Shown here piece after piece: positions 22,301 to 34,870 of a DNA stretch of 64,000 bases (position 1 is its first letter; each line of letters starts with the position of its first letter). Below the pieces are notes generated by a model. It ran no database searches. It was not told the origin of the DNA and saw only the letters and a program-made list of their open reading frames with translations. Source of the DNA: Vanilla planifolia (taxonomy: Eukaryota; Streptophyta; Magnoliopsida; Asparagales; Orchidaceae); NCBI GenBank assembly GCA_023846275.1, contig JAIUJO010000187.1, positions 103,501-167,500 of the forward strand, written 5' to 3'. A program made the position numbers and the translations under genes.

Positions 22301-23265
22301 TGAGCTTGACTCTTGTCTGACTTTCTGAAATAACTTGAGAGGTGTAGCATAAGTGGGAGTCAGCTTGCCGATGGAATTGAAATACCACACCTTTTATCGT
22401 TATTTTACTTATTCCATGAGGTGGAGGTTGGGGCCTAGCCCCTACTTTTGCTTCCAAGTCTCACCTTGGTGAATCAATCTAGGCAAAAGACATTGTCAGG
22501 TAGGTGTTTTACTGGGGTGGCACGTCTCTTAAAAGATAATGCAGGTATCGTAAGATGAGCTTAATGACTCATTTGATTTTGATTTTTTACTATGAATACA
22601 AACTATAAAAGCGTGGCCTAATGATCCTTTAGGCTTTCAAAATTTGAAGCTAGAGGTATCAGAAAAGTTACCATAGGGATAACTGGCTTGTGGCAGCCAA
22701 AGAATTCATAATGACGTAGCTTTTTTATCCTTCAATTTCAACTCTTCCTATCTTTGTAAAGTTGAATTCACCATGTGTTAGATTGTTGACCCACCAGTAA
22801 GGAACGTGAGCTGGGTTTAGACCATCATGAGAAAGGTTAGTTTTACCCTACTAATGAATTTGTTGTGATTGTAATTCAACATAGTATGAGTGGAACCATT
22901 GATTCACACAATTGGTCATCGTGCTTGTTTAAAAAGGTATTCGTTCAAAGCTATCACATGTAGGATTATGACTAAATAACACTAAGTTAAAATCCATGTT
23001 AAGATGTGGTGCTTAGGCTTGTCGTTTGCCTTTTGATAGATAGTAGGGTCTTGGCAACCCGAGAGCACATGACCATGGGCTAGTCTCGTGTCGTAGAAAG
23101 TTAGATGGCATGGACACCGCAAGAAATGATAGTTAAGAATGAATGATGGGTAGAATCCTTTGTAGATGACTTAAATTTGTGATGAGGCATTATAAGTGAC
23201 AGAGTGTCCTTGCTATCCTGATCCACTAAGATCCAACCCTATGTTGCAGTAGATTCGTCCCTTCT
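19353..23265 (+). rRNA. 26S rRNA pseudogene with internal duplication (block 3)
   Basis: Full span of 26S from TGACCCCATGTTAGGTG to AGATTCGTCCCTTC, lengthened to ~3.9 kb by a 567-bp tandem duplication in the 5' region. The peptidyl-transferase segment is recognisable at ~22675 (ATAGGGATAACTGGCTTGTG). The sarcin-ricin loop at 22883-22897 reads AGTATGAGTGGAACC, two changes from the invariant form, one shared with block 2. It also shares the ~38-nt deletion near 22568 with block 2. Its cognate 18S is missing. Not functional. Confidence 0.92.
19610..20743 (+). repeat. 567-bp direct tandem duplication within 26S
   Basis: Copies 19610-20176 and 20177-20743. Both begin with GTGAAC, and a third GTGAAC follows at 20744. 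The copies look essentially identical; the one difference I found is A19772 versus T20339. GTGAAC occurs naturally at both ends of this 26S interval, so exchange between the two 6-bp matches explains the duplication. It is far younger than the divergence between rDNA blocks. Confidence 0.95.
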
Positions 23266-23309
23266 CTTATGATAGTTTTAAGTCATATGCATTTTTATTG
23301 AGCAAAAAT

Positions 23310-23360
23310 ATGAGCTTGCTCATTTTCTTGCTTGCTCGCTTGCTCACTTGCTCTCGATAG
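23310..23360 (+). repeat. Short CTTGCT-rich tract in 3' ETS
   Basis: GCTTGCTCATTTTCTTGCTT followed by more GCTTGCTC words. It recurs at the same distance after 26S in block 2 (~18168-18200) and block 4 (~60035-60065). A role in Pol I termination or processing is possible but unproven. Confidence 0.6.
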
Positions 23361-23659
23361 CTTGACTTAGCTCACCTTATTATGATACTTTTCAGAATGC
23401 TTTTGTACAAGTACTGTCCAACTAGCTTTACGATGTGCCCCTTGGTGGCTCTACTTAGATGCAAGGCTTATGCCTCGCTTCATAATATCCAATTTGTAGA
23501 TTCATGGAATGACCTCCAAAGCTCTATGAAAAGTTTGAAAAATTTTGCTGGCTTCATCACTCACATTTTTAAAGTAATGCCTATTTTTGTTTTATGAGCA
23601 TGGCAATTTGTTCTATGGCTTGTCCATGTTGGGTTGAGACCCTATTCCAGGACGGTTTG

Positions 23660-26600
23660 AGCAGCACACCTATCCACAACGTTGAGTGCACTTCATCACA
23701 GTGCTCCTGTTGTAGTCTATCCACATGCACACGTGGAGGACATTGGGCATGCATATAAGGGCTCTTTTGAGCACCGTGGGGGACTATCCGAGCATGTGCG
23801 GGGGTTTTTGCACGCTTTCACGTGGCTGGTTCATTTTGAGCTCATCTTGGGGCCTATCTGTGTGTTTAGCAGCAACCTCAATATGCTTCATGTGGGTCAC
23901 AAAGTGTAACATTTTTTGGCATTCTATGCATTGTGGGCTATTGTCGCATGAATAAGGAGATAAACTGTTGGTACTCTTATCTCTTGATAGAATTGTTGGA
24001 ACATACAATCCGTGATTTGGTATGCAAAATGCTATGTGGCCTATAGAAATTTCTAAGATATTGGTGTAATATGCTGTATGGCTAGTGCAAGTTGCACATT
24101 GTCTAATTGCATGCATGAGCGATGGCCTCCTTACATGTGCGCATAATGGTCTGCCTTTACGCATGCAATGTTCTATGTCTGCATAGCCCTGGGGTCCTTT
24201 TCATGGGCACAGAGCAGCAACCTACGCTTGCTTCATGCAAGCAAAAGAGTAACATTTTTTCGAGATTTTTATCGCTGCTGGCTACTGTGGCATGGAAAAG
24301 GTGATTACATATTGCTAGTCTTGCCTCCTTGCTCTATAAAAATTTTGTATTATATAATCCACAAGTGGGCATGTGTGATGCTGTAACATTTGCAATGGTT
24401 TAACTGTTTTGGGTTGTATCCTTCACAAAGCACTGATGCTGCTACAAGTGGGCATATGCACTGCGTGAATGCGTGCAGTGAAATAGCAACGGGTGTGTGC
24501 ATGGGGGACTGTTAATGCATGCTCATGTGGGGGCCTGTCCATGGGCTCTTACGTGGGATCTTGGCGGCACACATGTTCACGGTGGCCTATCAGCACACGC
24601 TGAGGTGCAATGTGTGCCTGTGTCGTTTGGCTACAGCAAATTAACTTTTATCTAGAATTTTAGCATTGTGGGCTGCTGCCCCAAAGATACAACAATTACT
24701 CATTGGTAGAATTACCTCATTCATCAAATGATTTGTTAAAATATACAATCCGTATGTGGGAATGTGTGATGTTGTGTGGCCTATAGAGAAAGGAAAGATG
24801 GATGGTGCAACATGTGCAATGATTTATGCATTTTGAGTTGTATCCTTCACAAAGCACTAATGGTGCTATGTGCAGGCATGTGCATCGCTTGCACGCATGG
24901 TGGCATATTAGCACACACGTGTGTGGGGGCATATTGGCATGAGCACGAGTCTTTACTGATCTGTGTGCATGCACATTTTTCCCAATTAGTATGCACTGAG
25001 GTGTAACAAGCCCCCATGTAATTTGGCTATAGAAAAGTGTAATTTTTATCTAGATTTTTAGCTCCATAGGCTGCTATTGTAGGGATACGGTGATTATCTA
25101 TTGGTAGACTTGCCACATTGTTGAAAAATTTGTCACAATATACGATATGCAAGTAAGAAAGTGTGATGCTGTGTGGTTTGCAGTGAAGTAAAAGATGGAT
25201 GATGAAACATGTGCAACATGGGCAATGGTTTACGCATTTTGGGATGTATCCTTTGTAGAGCACTGATGGTGTTGTGGGCATGTATGTGCATTGTGCACAC
25301 ACGCATTGGCCTATTAGCATGCACTGAGGTGCAACATGCACTTGTGTCATTTGGCTTCAAAAAAGTGTAACTTTTATCTAGATTTTTAGCTCTACGGGTT
25401 GTTGCCCATGGGATCTGGTGATTACTTACTGGTAGCATTGCCTTCTTCCTTGATGGAAATTTCACAAATATACACTTCACAGGTGTGAATATGGGATGCA
25501 GTGCAGTCGGCTTACTAGTGTAAGATTGCTGTTCCAATCTTCAGTATGGTTTAATCACATAGTGATAGGGCACAGATGGTGTAGTGCACAGACGTACCCA
25601 CCATGCCTACATGTCATTTTCTATCTACGTGTGCTGAGATGCGACATGCGCTCGTGTCATTTGTCTGTAGAGAAGTGTAACTTTTGTTAGAATTTTTAGC
25701 TCTACAGGTTGTTGTTGCAGGGAATGACAATTACCTATTGGTAGATTTGCCTTATTTGTCAACAAAATTGTCGTAATATACAATCTACAAGTGGGCATGT
25801 GTGATGCTTTGTGACTTGCAGCGAAGTGAAAGATGAGTGGTGTAACATTTGCAATGGTTTAGGTTTTTGTGGTTCTATCCTTCATAGGGCACTAGTCTTG
25901 CTACTCGTACGCATGTGCACCTTGGTTGTGCACGGTGGCCAATTAGTGTGCATCGAGGTGCAATGTGTGCCCACATATTTTGGCTGTAGGAAAGTATGAC
26001 TTGTATCAGGATTTTTAGCTCTACGGGCTACTACCGCAGGGATACGACGATTCTTATTGGTAGACTTGCCTTATGGATGGTGCACTATGTGCAATGGTCT
26101 ACATGTTTTGGCTTGTATCCTTCATAGAGCACTGAAGTTGCTGCTCGCAAGCACGTACACCACGTGCAGGCGAGTTGACCTATCAAAACATTCTGAAGTG
26201 CAATGTCCTCCCACATCATTTGGCTTCATAAAAGTGTAACATTGTCAAGATTTTTAGCTCAGTGGGTTGCTACTGTAAGGATAGGGAGATTACTTATTTG
26301 TAGAGTTGCCTCATTCATTGATAGATTTGTCATAATATACAATCTAGAAGTGGGAATGTAGGACACGGTACTGCTTACAGACTAGTGTAAGATTGTTTTT
26401 TTATTCTTTGGTATGGTTTAATCACATAATGCCAATGTACTGACAATGCAGCATGCAGGCATGTGCACATGCACCAGTAGCCTATTTGGTCGTGCTCAGA
26501 GGCAACGTGCGCCTGTGAATTTTGTTCTAGAAAAGTGTAGCATTATTGGGATCCTTAGCTTTTTGAGATACTGTTGTAGGGATATAGAGATTACCAATTG

Positions 26601-28650
26601 GTAGACTTTTTTCATTCATTGAAACAATTACTGCAATATACAATTTGCAAGTGGGCATGTGTGATGCTGTGTGACCGACTACAATGTGAAAGATGGATGT
26701 TGCATCAATATCAATGGTTTAGGCATTTTGGGTTGTATCATTCACAGAGCACTGTTGGTGCTTCATGTAGGCATGTGCACTACACGCACATATAGTGGCT
26801 ATCGGTGCTCACTGAGGTGCAATGTGCATCTACATCATTTGGCAGCTGAAAAGTGGAACATTTATCGAGATTTTAACTTTGCAGCTGCTTCCACTTGGAT
26901 ACGAAGATTACCTATTAGTAGACTTACCTCATTCATTGATAGATTTGTCACAATATATAGTCAGCATGTGGGAATGTGTGATGCTGTGTGGCTATAGAGA
27001 ACTGAAAGATAGATGGTACAACATGTGCAACGGTTTACCCATTTTGGGTTGAATCCTTGGTAGGGCACTGGTGGTGCTACACACAGGCATCTACACCTCG
27101 CACGTGTGGTGTGTTCTATCTACACCCACTAAGGTGCAACGTACGCCTGCATCATTTGGCGATAGGAAAGTGTAACTTTTATCGAGACTTTTAGCCTTGT
27201 GGGTTGTTGTCACTGAGATACAACATTTACCTATATGTAGGCTTGTCTCATTCAACGACAGATTTGTCACAATATACTTTCTACATGTGGGATTGTGTGA
27301 CATTAAATAGCCTGTAGCAAAGTGAGAGATGGACGATTCAACATGTGCAACAATTTAGGCATTTTGCATTGTATCCTTCGTAGAGCGCTGGTGATGTTGT
27401 GCGTAGGCATGTGCACTGTGCACGCCGGTGTTGCCTATTGCCGCTTACTGATGTGTAACATGTGCATGCATCGTTTGTCTTAAAAAAATTGTAATATTTA
27501 TCATATTTTTAGCTAAGCGGGCTACTGTTGTAGGGATACAATGATTATTGGAGGACTTGCCTCATTCGTCGACAAATTTGTCACAATATACGATCTACAT
27601 GTGGGAATTGGTGACACTGTGTGGCCTGCAGCAAAGTGAAAGATTGATGGTACAACATGTGCAACAATTTTCACGTTTTTGGTTGTGTCCTTCATAGGGC
27701 ACCGGTGGTGCTATGCGTAGTCATGTGCATCGTACACGCACGCGGTGTCCTATCGATGTGTACTTAGGTGCAACATGCACTTGCATCATATGTCTTCAGA
27801 AAATTATAACATTTCTTAGAATTTTTAGCTCTATGGGCTACTAACCCAGGGATTAAGCAATTACTTATAGATAGCCTTGCCCTCTTTCGTGATGGAAATT
27901 TTGCAAATATACAATTCATAGGGGGGAATGTGGGATGTAGTTTGGCCTACAGAGTAGTGTAAGATTGTTGTTCCAATCTTCGATATGGTTTAATCATGTA
28001 GTGCCAGTCGACAACATGCATGAATGGTGGCCAACTTACCTTGCACGTGGGGTTCTTATCCATGCACTCTCAGAAACAACCTGTGTGCATGACATGTCTT
28101 TTTGGGGTGTTATTATTACTGTGAGCTGCTAACGTAATGTTAAGGTGATTAATTATTGGTGGTCTTGTCTTCCTCCTTGATAGAGTTGATGCAATATGTA
28201 ATCTACTAGTGGGAATATTAAAGGTTGTGTGGCTTGCAACAATATTAGAAGTTTGATGAGTCATTATGTACAAGGTTTTAAGCATTTTGGGCTGTAAGCT
28301 AGTGCCTAGCCATGATGGCATGGCTTTCACTACCTACTCGTGTTGGCGTTTGTCTGCACCTGTCTGAGGGCTTGTTTGAGTGAGCTCACTGGCAACTGAA
28401 ATGTGTGCAGGTTAAACACTGTTAGCTTGCAAAAAATTCTATTATTTTAGGTTCAATATGAGGTATGGTTTAAGCATTTGTAGTGCCAGTGCACTGGGTG
28501 TGTGCACTATGCCATGCCTACTCACACACAATGGGTGTCTTCTCTAAGCACCCTCAGTTGGCACCCTCACGTGCAAAATGTCTGTTCCAGAAGTGTGACT
28601 TTTTATGAGATGTTTTGCCTTGTATACTCTTGGTGCATGGATAACTTTGA
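23660..28650 (+). repeat. IGS tandem subrepeats, ~320 bp, about 14-15 units
   Basis: The marker GTGTAACTTTTATC-AGATTTTTAGCTCT recurs, with changes, at about 23905, 24248, 24640, 25036, 25365, 25674, 25993, 26234, 26534, 26851, 27168, 27488, 27804 and 28591. Most spacings are 308-330 bp; shorter ones reflect deletions. Each unit also carries CAATATACAATC, a GTGGGAATGTGTGATG block, and a GCATGTGCACC...GAGGTGCAACGTGC block. Two unit types are mixed: type A has GTGAAAGATGGATGGTGCAA, type B has ACTAGTGTAAGATTGTTG. Plant IGS subrepeats often act as Pol I enhancers or spacer promoters; that role is inference here. Confidence 0.9.
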
Positions 28651-28934
28651 TTACCTATTAGTAAACTTGTCTTGTTAAGAATTATCATAATAAATAATCT
28701 GCATGTGGGCAAGTTGATGTAGTGTTATCTGCACCAAAGCGGAAGGTGGATGGTTCGAGGTGCACAAATTATTTAAGCACTCTTGGTTATAGCTGCAACA
28801 CTATGCTGTCAGTGTGGGGCACATGCCAGTGCACTGCACAACCAGGCTCAGCCACGACCAGTGCTGGAAACTTGGTTGGACAACAAAGAGTAGCTTGTTT
28901 TTTTATTTTTAGCACTGTGGATTGGTGCCAGATA

Positions 28935-28965
28935 GATGTGTAATATATGCTAGGGTTTGAGCATG
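28935..28965 (+). promoter_or_regulatory. Candidate decayed Pol I transcription start
   Basis: TAATATATGCTAGGGTTTG loosely resembles the plant Pol I initiation consensus (TATATA followed by a G run). It lies ~970 bp upstream of 18S, at the edge between repetitive IGS and the single-copy 5' ETS. The equivalent in the last spacer, near 63598, reads CAATATTTGCTAGGGTTTA. The match is weak. Confidence 0.25.
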
Positions 28966-29913
28966 TAGGACTGCTGCCCAAGCAATGCACTATTATGGTG
29001 GAGCGTGGGGTTATTCACTATTCAAATTGATGCTTTTTGCCTTTTCATTTGGACATTGTGTCTCAGTGAAGGTTTTGTGGTGCCCCTAGCGCTTAGACAA
29101 GTCCTTGTCGTCCGTTCTCAATCCCTTCTTGGTACTATGTGTTGTGGCTTTCCTCATGTAGTGGCATTTTATTTGAGAAATGCGCAACTCTTTTTGACCT
29201 ATCATATCTTGGGAATGCTAATGTAGGAACAAGGGGTTACTCAAGTGGCATCTTCAAATGGTACAATTTTTGCATGGCTTTATGTCGATTCAGCAGGCTG
29301 TTCCCTTTGCACATTGTGCCAAGTATTGCTTGTCGTGTATGCTGGTGCTACCAAGGCCTTCATCCCTAATTAGACCCTTTGTGCTTCTTTTTCGTACATC
29401 TTTGAGGCTCATTGGGCTAATAGAATTAGATTAATGTGAGATCGTTTTTGCACAATAGATGTTTTTTGTGGTGCTGCTTTGTATGGCTTGGCCACCTCAT
29501 AGTGTGGCAAGCCATTATATCAATAGGGCTTTATCTCTTGATTGAACCTTCTTTGTGAGGAAGTCCATATTTTGTTTACTTATCAATTAAATGGGTAGTT
29601 CCATTCAATTATTTTAATGATGCCATAGTACTCCAGTGTTGGAACTACGACATTTTGTAATGCTGTTGAAGGCATGGTTGTCCCTACTCCCTTATTGGCT
29701 TGCACATGGAAATCACTCATTTTGATCTTTTTATTCTCTGCCAAATAGGGTTGTTTTTGCCTATTACAATTGTTGAGAGGCAATGTTTTGGAACTTAGAA
29801 GATGGTAACCCAACATGGGAGCATTCACTCTTCCTTTAAGTGAGTTATCGATAGGCATGACGAACGTGTTAATTGTGATATTGGGTTTTGCCTGGTGCAT
29901 TATCATTGTAATT
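28966..29913 (+). other. 5' ETS upstream of 18S (block 4)
   Basis: Non-repetitive leader before the 18S start. Its first part is alignable with 63600-64000, with shared blocks such as GAAGGTTTTGTGGTGCCCCT and TCTCAATCCCTTC. No coding signature. Confidence 0.7.
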
Positions 29914-31014
29914 TACCTAGTTGATCCTACCAATAGTCATATGCTTCTCTCAAAGATTAAGCCATGCATGTGTAAGTATAAATAATTTTAGAATGTGAAA
30001 CTATAAATGGCTCATTAAACAAGTTATAGTTTGTTTGATGGCACTTGCTACACGGATAACCGTAATAATTCTAGAGCTCATACGTGCACCAAGTCCCAAC
30101 TTTTGGAAGGGATGCATTTGTTAGGTAAAAGGTCGATGGGGCTTTTGCCAAACTCCTTGACATTCATGATAACTTGTCAAATCGCATGGCCCTCGTGCCA
30201 GCAATTCATCATTGAAATTTGTGCCCAATCAACTTTCTATGGTAGGGTAGGAGCCAGTCATGGCGGTGACGGGTCACAAAGATTTAGGGTTCAATTCCAG
30301 AGTGGGAGCTTGAGAGACGGCCACCACATCCATGGAAAATAACAGGCACAAAAATTGCTCAATCCTGACATGGGGAGGTAGTGAAATAAATAACAATGCT
30401 CCATGAGTCTGGTAATTTGAATGAGTACAATCTAAATCCTTTAACAAGGATCCATTGGAGAGCAATTCTGGTGCAAATAGCCACGGTAATTCAAGCTCCA
30501 ATAGGATATATTTAAGTTGTTGTAGTAAAAAGCTCATAGTTAGACCTTGGTTTGGGTCGATCGGTCCACCATTCGGTGGGCACCACTTGCCTTGATCCTT
30601 TGGTCGACAATGTGATCCAACCTTAGCTGGCTAGGTCTTGTCCTTAGCATTGCTACTTTGAAGAAATTAGGGTGCTCAAAGCTAGCCCACACTCTGGATA
30701 CATTAGCATGGGATAACATCACAGGATTTCCAGCCTATTGTCTTGGCCTTTGGGATCAGAGTAATGATTAAGAGGGACAGCCATGGGCATTCACATTTCA
30801 TAATCAAATGTGAATTTCTTGGATTTATGAAAGAGCAACCATCGTGAAAGCATTTGGTAAAGTTGATTTCAATAATCAAAAACAAAAGTTGGGGGCTCAA
30901 AGTTTATCAGATACTATCCTAGTCTAAACCATAAATAATGTTGACTAGGGATTGGTGGATGTTACCCTTTGGTCTCCATCAGCACCTTACTAGAATTCAA
31001 AGTATTTGGGTTTT
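29914..31014 (+). rRNA. 18S rRNA pseudogene, 5' part (block 4)
   Basis: Starts TACCTAGTTGATCCTACCAA (consensus TACCTGGTTGATCCTGCCAG) and continues with GTCATATGCTTCTCTCAAAG, CTCATTAAACAAGTTATAG and GGGAGGTAGTGA. It ends at the LINE target word AAAGTATTTGGGTTTT (30999-31014). The length of 1,101 nt plus the 692 nt at 55249-55940 reconstitutes the ~1.8-kb plant 18S, so the LINEs interrupt one gene. The 530 loop (30471-30490) reads GTGCAAATAGCCACGGTAAT where GTGCCAGCAGCCGCGGTAAT is nearly universal. Pseudogene. Confidence 0.95.
30999..31014. repeat. LINE target site, native 18S left flank
   Basis: AAAGTATTTGGGTTTT, the 18S sequence in its native place at the 3' side of LINE4. Partner duplications are at 38804, 39930 and 55224. 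Confidence 0.85.
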
Positions 31015-31269
31015 ATTGATAATTTATTAATGGTGGAAGCCTACAAAATGTCCTCTACAAAGGATCAAACAAAAAGTCCAAAACCAATTGCATCAAAAGT
31101 AGTTTGGGAAGAGGCATACCCCAGTCAGAAGAAAAACAAGATGAACATTCATAATGTGCTGCCTAGTCTACTGGAGCATTTCCTTGACTATAAATATGAA
31201 TTAACCAAAAGGTATCCATGCCTCCGAAATATTAGAGAGTCTTTGAATCTTCTTCCACGTGAAGGGTGA

Positions 31270-31570
31270 TGGACAAGATTGCCAACCTCCTAAATAACCA
31301 TAGTAGAATCTGACTGAATCTCAACAGTATGATAAATCAAGAACTTTGACCTGAGTAATTTCAAAGACTCCAAAATGGCATGCACCTCCATAGCAATGCT
31401 CGATTAAGAAACAACCCTCCTTCCAGCAACAAGTAATGGCATACCATAGTGATCTCTAACAACAATTCCCAGCCTCACAGCATCATCCCAGACTGCCGAA
31501 TCATAATTGATTTTGATCCATCCAGTTGAAGGACAAGCCTAAAATAAGGCCACATTCAACTCATGTGAGT
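31270..31570 (-). pseudogene. LINE4 RNase H domain
   Basis: Decayed plant L1 RNase H. The minus strand near 31500-31530 gives a GWIKIN-type start, 31370-31420 a SSIAMEVHAIL-type stretch, and 31300-31330 EIQSDS, with the third catalytic Asp kept. Stops occur between the motifs. Confidence 0.75.
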
Positions 31571-32499
31571 TGTGTGGACTCCCGTAAGACATGGGTGAAG
31601 CTAAGTTGTTTTCTTTTATTGTAGCCAGCACATCAACTTGAGTATTTCACAATAGAACAACATTACTCATGACCTACTCCTTTTGTCTTTTTAAATTTCT
31701 ATTAGTCCAAATGTAATAAAGAGTTGTAGCAAAATAGCTGCATACTTAATCACCCTCCACACCTCAAATCATTTGCTTCAAGGTGATTTATACATTATGT
31801 AATGTAAAATTGTTGTTGCTTGTTCCACTGTTGCTTGGAATAAGAGTTGTAGCAGCATCTGTCATGTGCTGCACATTCTAAACCTCTGTCACCTTCGAAC
31901 AATCACACAACAAATGTTGTGAAGTTTTGTCCTAGTTACAACCCAAAATGTAGCTACTACACTCTACCTTTCTTTTCTTAAATAGCTATTCGGTGGTAGG
32001 AATACAACTTTTAACTAATCTCCAAATGAAAATCTTCACCTTGGGTAGTACTTTGAGCATCCAAATCTAACTATAATTACTTACAGTAGGTCATGAGCTT
32101 CCAACATTTTCCATAATTCTAGTATGAATCATTGTTGAGTAGAGCTTAGTGTTGTGCACCTCCATGGGCTTAGTTTTTAATTGCAATAGCTAATCCATGC
32201 TATCATTCCACATCCAAGGAAGATGTAGTACCCTATCAAGTAATAATTCACTAGCCCAAGCTTTAAGACTTCTCACATCCCATTTCCCATGCTGAATAAT
32301 GCATTCATTAATAAACTTTTGCAATTTAACCCCCAAATTCATGTAAATTGGCTACCACTTCATTGGAAGAAAGCTGAGCCAATTGTTTTTAGCAAAAAGT
32401 ACATCCCTACCCACTCCAATTCTCCACACAAAGTTTTGTACTACCCATGGCATTGCCTCCTCGATTAGTCTACTTGCCTAGAAAGCTCTCTGTGGAACA

Positions 32500-33740
32500 C
32501 CCCTATCTTTTCTCCCATCAAATATTTACTCCTCATCACCTCTACCCACACACAACCTTTTGTCACCAAGATCTTCCTACATTGCTTCAAGTCAAGGCTC
32601 ATTGCCAAAAACTAAGATCATGGATACCCAAACCACCCTCATCCTTTGGAAAAGTGACAATACTCTAGTCCACATAATGCGTTGCAAGTCCTTCATTATC
32701 GTAGAGTTGATCATAACAATCCTACCCACAAAGGAAAGTGGCTTGATTTTCTATTTTGCAGCTTGTTCTTCCACTATTTGAATGATAAAGTTAAAGTCTC
32801 CATTGTTTAGCAACTTTGCTAAAATAGGTATCCAAATAATTAAGATTTTTTTGTTGGACCATATGAACTTTGCCAGCCACCATCTTCCTTCTCTTTCCCA
32901 CCATCCATTTGCTAAAATAAACTCTTAATTTAGCAAGATTTATCTTCTGTCAAGAATACTTCCCATAATCATCCAAAATTTATCTTACTGCCCTAACAAT
33001 AACATTGTAGTAGGAGCATATAGAATGACATCAATAGCAAAAAATAGATGAGAAATGATTGGAGAAGTTGGTCCACACCAAGATCCTTTCAATGTCATAG
33101 CTTCATACTTCTTTACAAGCTCAAATAGAAATTTAGATGTAATAGTGAACAGATATGGTGACAACATGCATCCTTGCCTAAGTCATCTCATGGCCTCAAT
33201 CCATGGGATTCTGACCACATTCAATAACACCTGCAACCTTGGTGTTAAGATACAAGTATTCACCATCTCACACCACACTATTGGGAAGCCCAAGAACAAA
33301 CTACCATCTCAACTTAGCATATGCATGTTCTATATCCACCTTTATTATTATAAGACCCTTTGGAGACTGAAGAGTGCATCCTAGTTGCCATTTCTTGAGC
33401 AATAAAAATATTATCTAAGATAGGTCTGCCAAGGACAAAAGCACCTTATTCCTTCATAATTAATTATAGTAAAACATTCTTTAGTCTTGCCACAAAGATA
33501 AGTCTGCAAGCCACAGTTTAGGAATAAGTCCAATAAGAGTATCCTTCTAATCCTTTGGCATATATCTATCATGAAAAAATTGTAGTGCAACTCTAACAAT
33601 ATCCTTGTGAGTAACCTCCCAATACCCTTGTATTGAACTCCATTGTAACCCCATCCATCCCGGGAGCCTTGTTCTTCCTTAGATCTGATAGCTCTAATAA
33701 CATCTTCCTCAATAACCTGCATGGAGTGCATTCCTTCCTA
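32500..33740 (-). pseudogene. LINE4 reverse transcriptase domain
   Basis: The minus strand shows EEDVIRAIRS (33690-33731) and KNKAPGMDGVTMEF (~33640-33680), the RT fingers start. The palm region (32985-33167) reads LSPYLFTITSKFL, then GPTSPIISHLFFAIDVILYA. YADD is therefore changed to FAID, losing the first catalytic Asp. Frames 33411-33731 and 33593-33817 overlap out of phase, marking a frameshift. Confidence 0.82.
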
Positions 33741-34047
33741 TTCCAATCCAATGCATCTATAAAATTGGTATTATAGAAGGGGATAATCAACATTTGTATT
33801 GCACCACTTTGACTCAAAATGGTTCACCCATAAGCTTTCAATTTTATCAATGGAACTAACCACCACCTCCTCCTTATCATCATTTAACTATAGTATATGC
33901 TTATCTCTCCACCTAAAACTTGCAGCAGCTTAGAAGAAACTAGAATTTAAATCTCCAAGTTGAGCCCATTTGACCTTTGCTCTTTGACACCACCATCTCT
34001 CCTTAAGTGTACTTACCTTATGAAAAGAAGAAATGAGATGTGGGGAG

Positions 34048-34870
34048 CTAGATATGTTCCTGATCATTAAGACTCACCTCAGATTCCTTGAGTTGTAGAC
34101 CGTGGATTTCCTTTTCAAGTTTATCATTCTTTTCAATAACTTTGCACATCTCAGACTTGCTCGAAGCACTCTCAAATTGATTTATTCTATCAATGGCCAT
34201 CCCCTGACGTGTCCCCAACTCAATAAGTAATGGGCAATGATTTGACCCAATGTGTGACAAGTGAGTAAATGTAGTTGTGGGAAAGTTCTATTTTTCCTAG
34301 AGATTTGTTAGAACTCTATCTAGCCTCTCCCATATTTGGGCACCTCCTTCTTTCCCATTACACAATGTGCACCTATTACCCACATATCCCAAGTCAACCA
34401 ACTTCAATTCTTACATGATTTTGGAAAACTCCTGCTGTACTCACCTACCTCTAAACCTCTTCCCTCCTCTCTTCTCCTCTTGTGACATTATGATATCGAA
34501 GTCCCCTACCACAATCATGGGTCCCCCACCTCTAGCCTCCTTTGTTAGGATCTCCCACACAACATTTTTCTTACTAAGATCCTTAGATGCATACACCACA
34601 CAATACTTATTAGCCTATACTCCCCTACCCTTGCGTACACCACAAGTAGTCACAACAAAATCTTCAGAACTTTCAAGTTCACCCAGCTCCTTCATGTAAC
34701 CACAATCCCTCTAGACAAGAAAGCTGATTGTTGCACTGCAAACTCCCAATCTTTACCAAGAACCAAATCTGCATCTCTCCTACTTAATTTCTCCACCCTG
34801 GTTTCAACAAGAGCAACTATTGCAATACTCATTGTTCTTACAAGTCACTACAGATAACCCCTCAATTTCT
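34048..34870 (-). pseudogene. LINE4 endonuclease domain
   Basis: EEP endonuclease remnant. MSHIGSNHCPLLIELGTRQG at 34260 downward gives SNH in place of the SDH motif. The GDFN motif near 34490-34510 reads VVGDFD, changing Asn to Asp. Both catalytic positions differ from the active form. Confidence 0.8.

Larger units (their letters stand above)
23266..29913 (+). other. Complete intergenic spacer (IGS), block 3 to block 4
   Basis: 6.6-kb spacer between a 26S end and an 18S start. Order: 3' ETS-like segment (23266-~23660) with the GCTT/TTGC tract at ~23310-23355; ~320-bp subrepeats (~23660-28650); a less repetitive stretch (~28270-28960); and a presumed 5' ETS (~28960-29913). Open frames here are short and have no coding signature. 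Confidence 0.88.

Noticed and set aside
23660-28650. CRISPR-like or satellite array
   Set aside because: Units are ~320 bp, imperfect and without short identical repeats and spacers; they lie between 26S and 18S and are IGS subrepeats.
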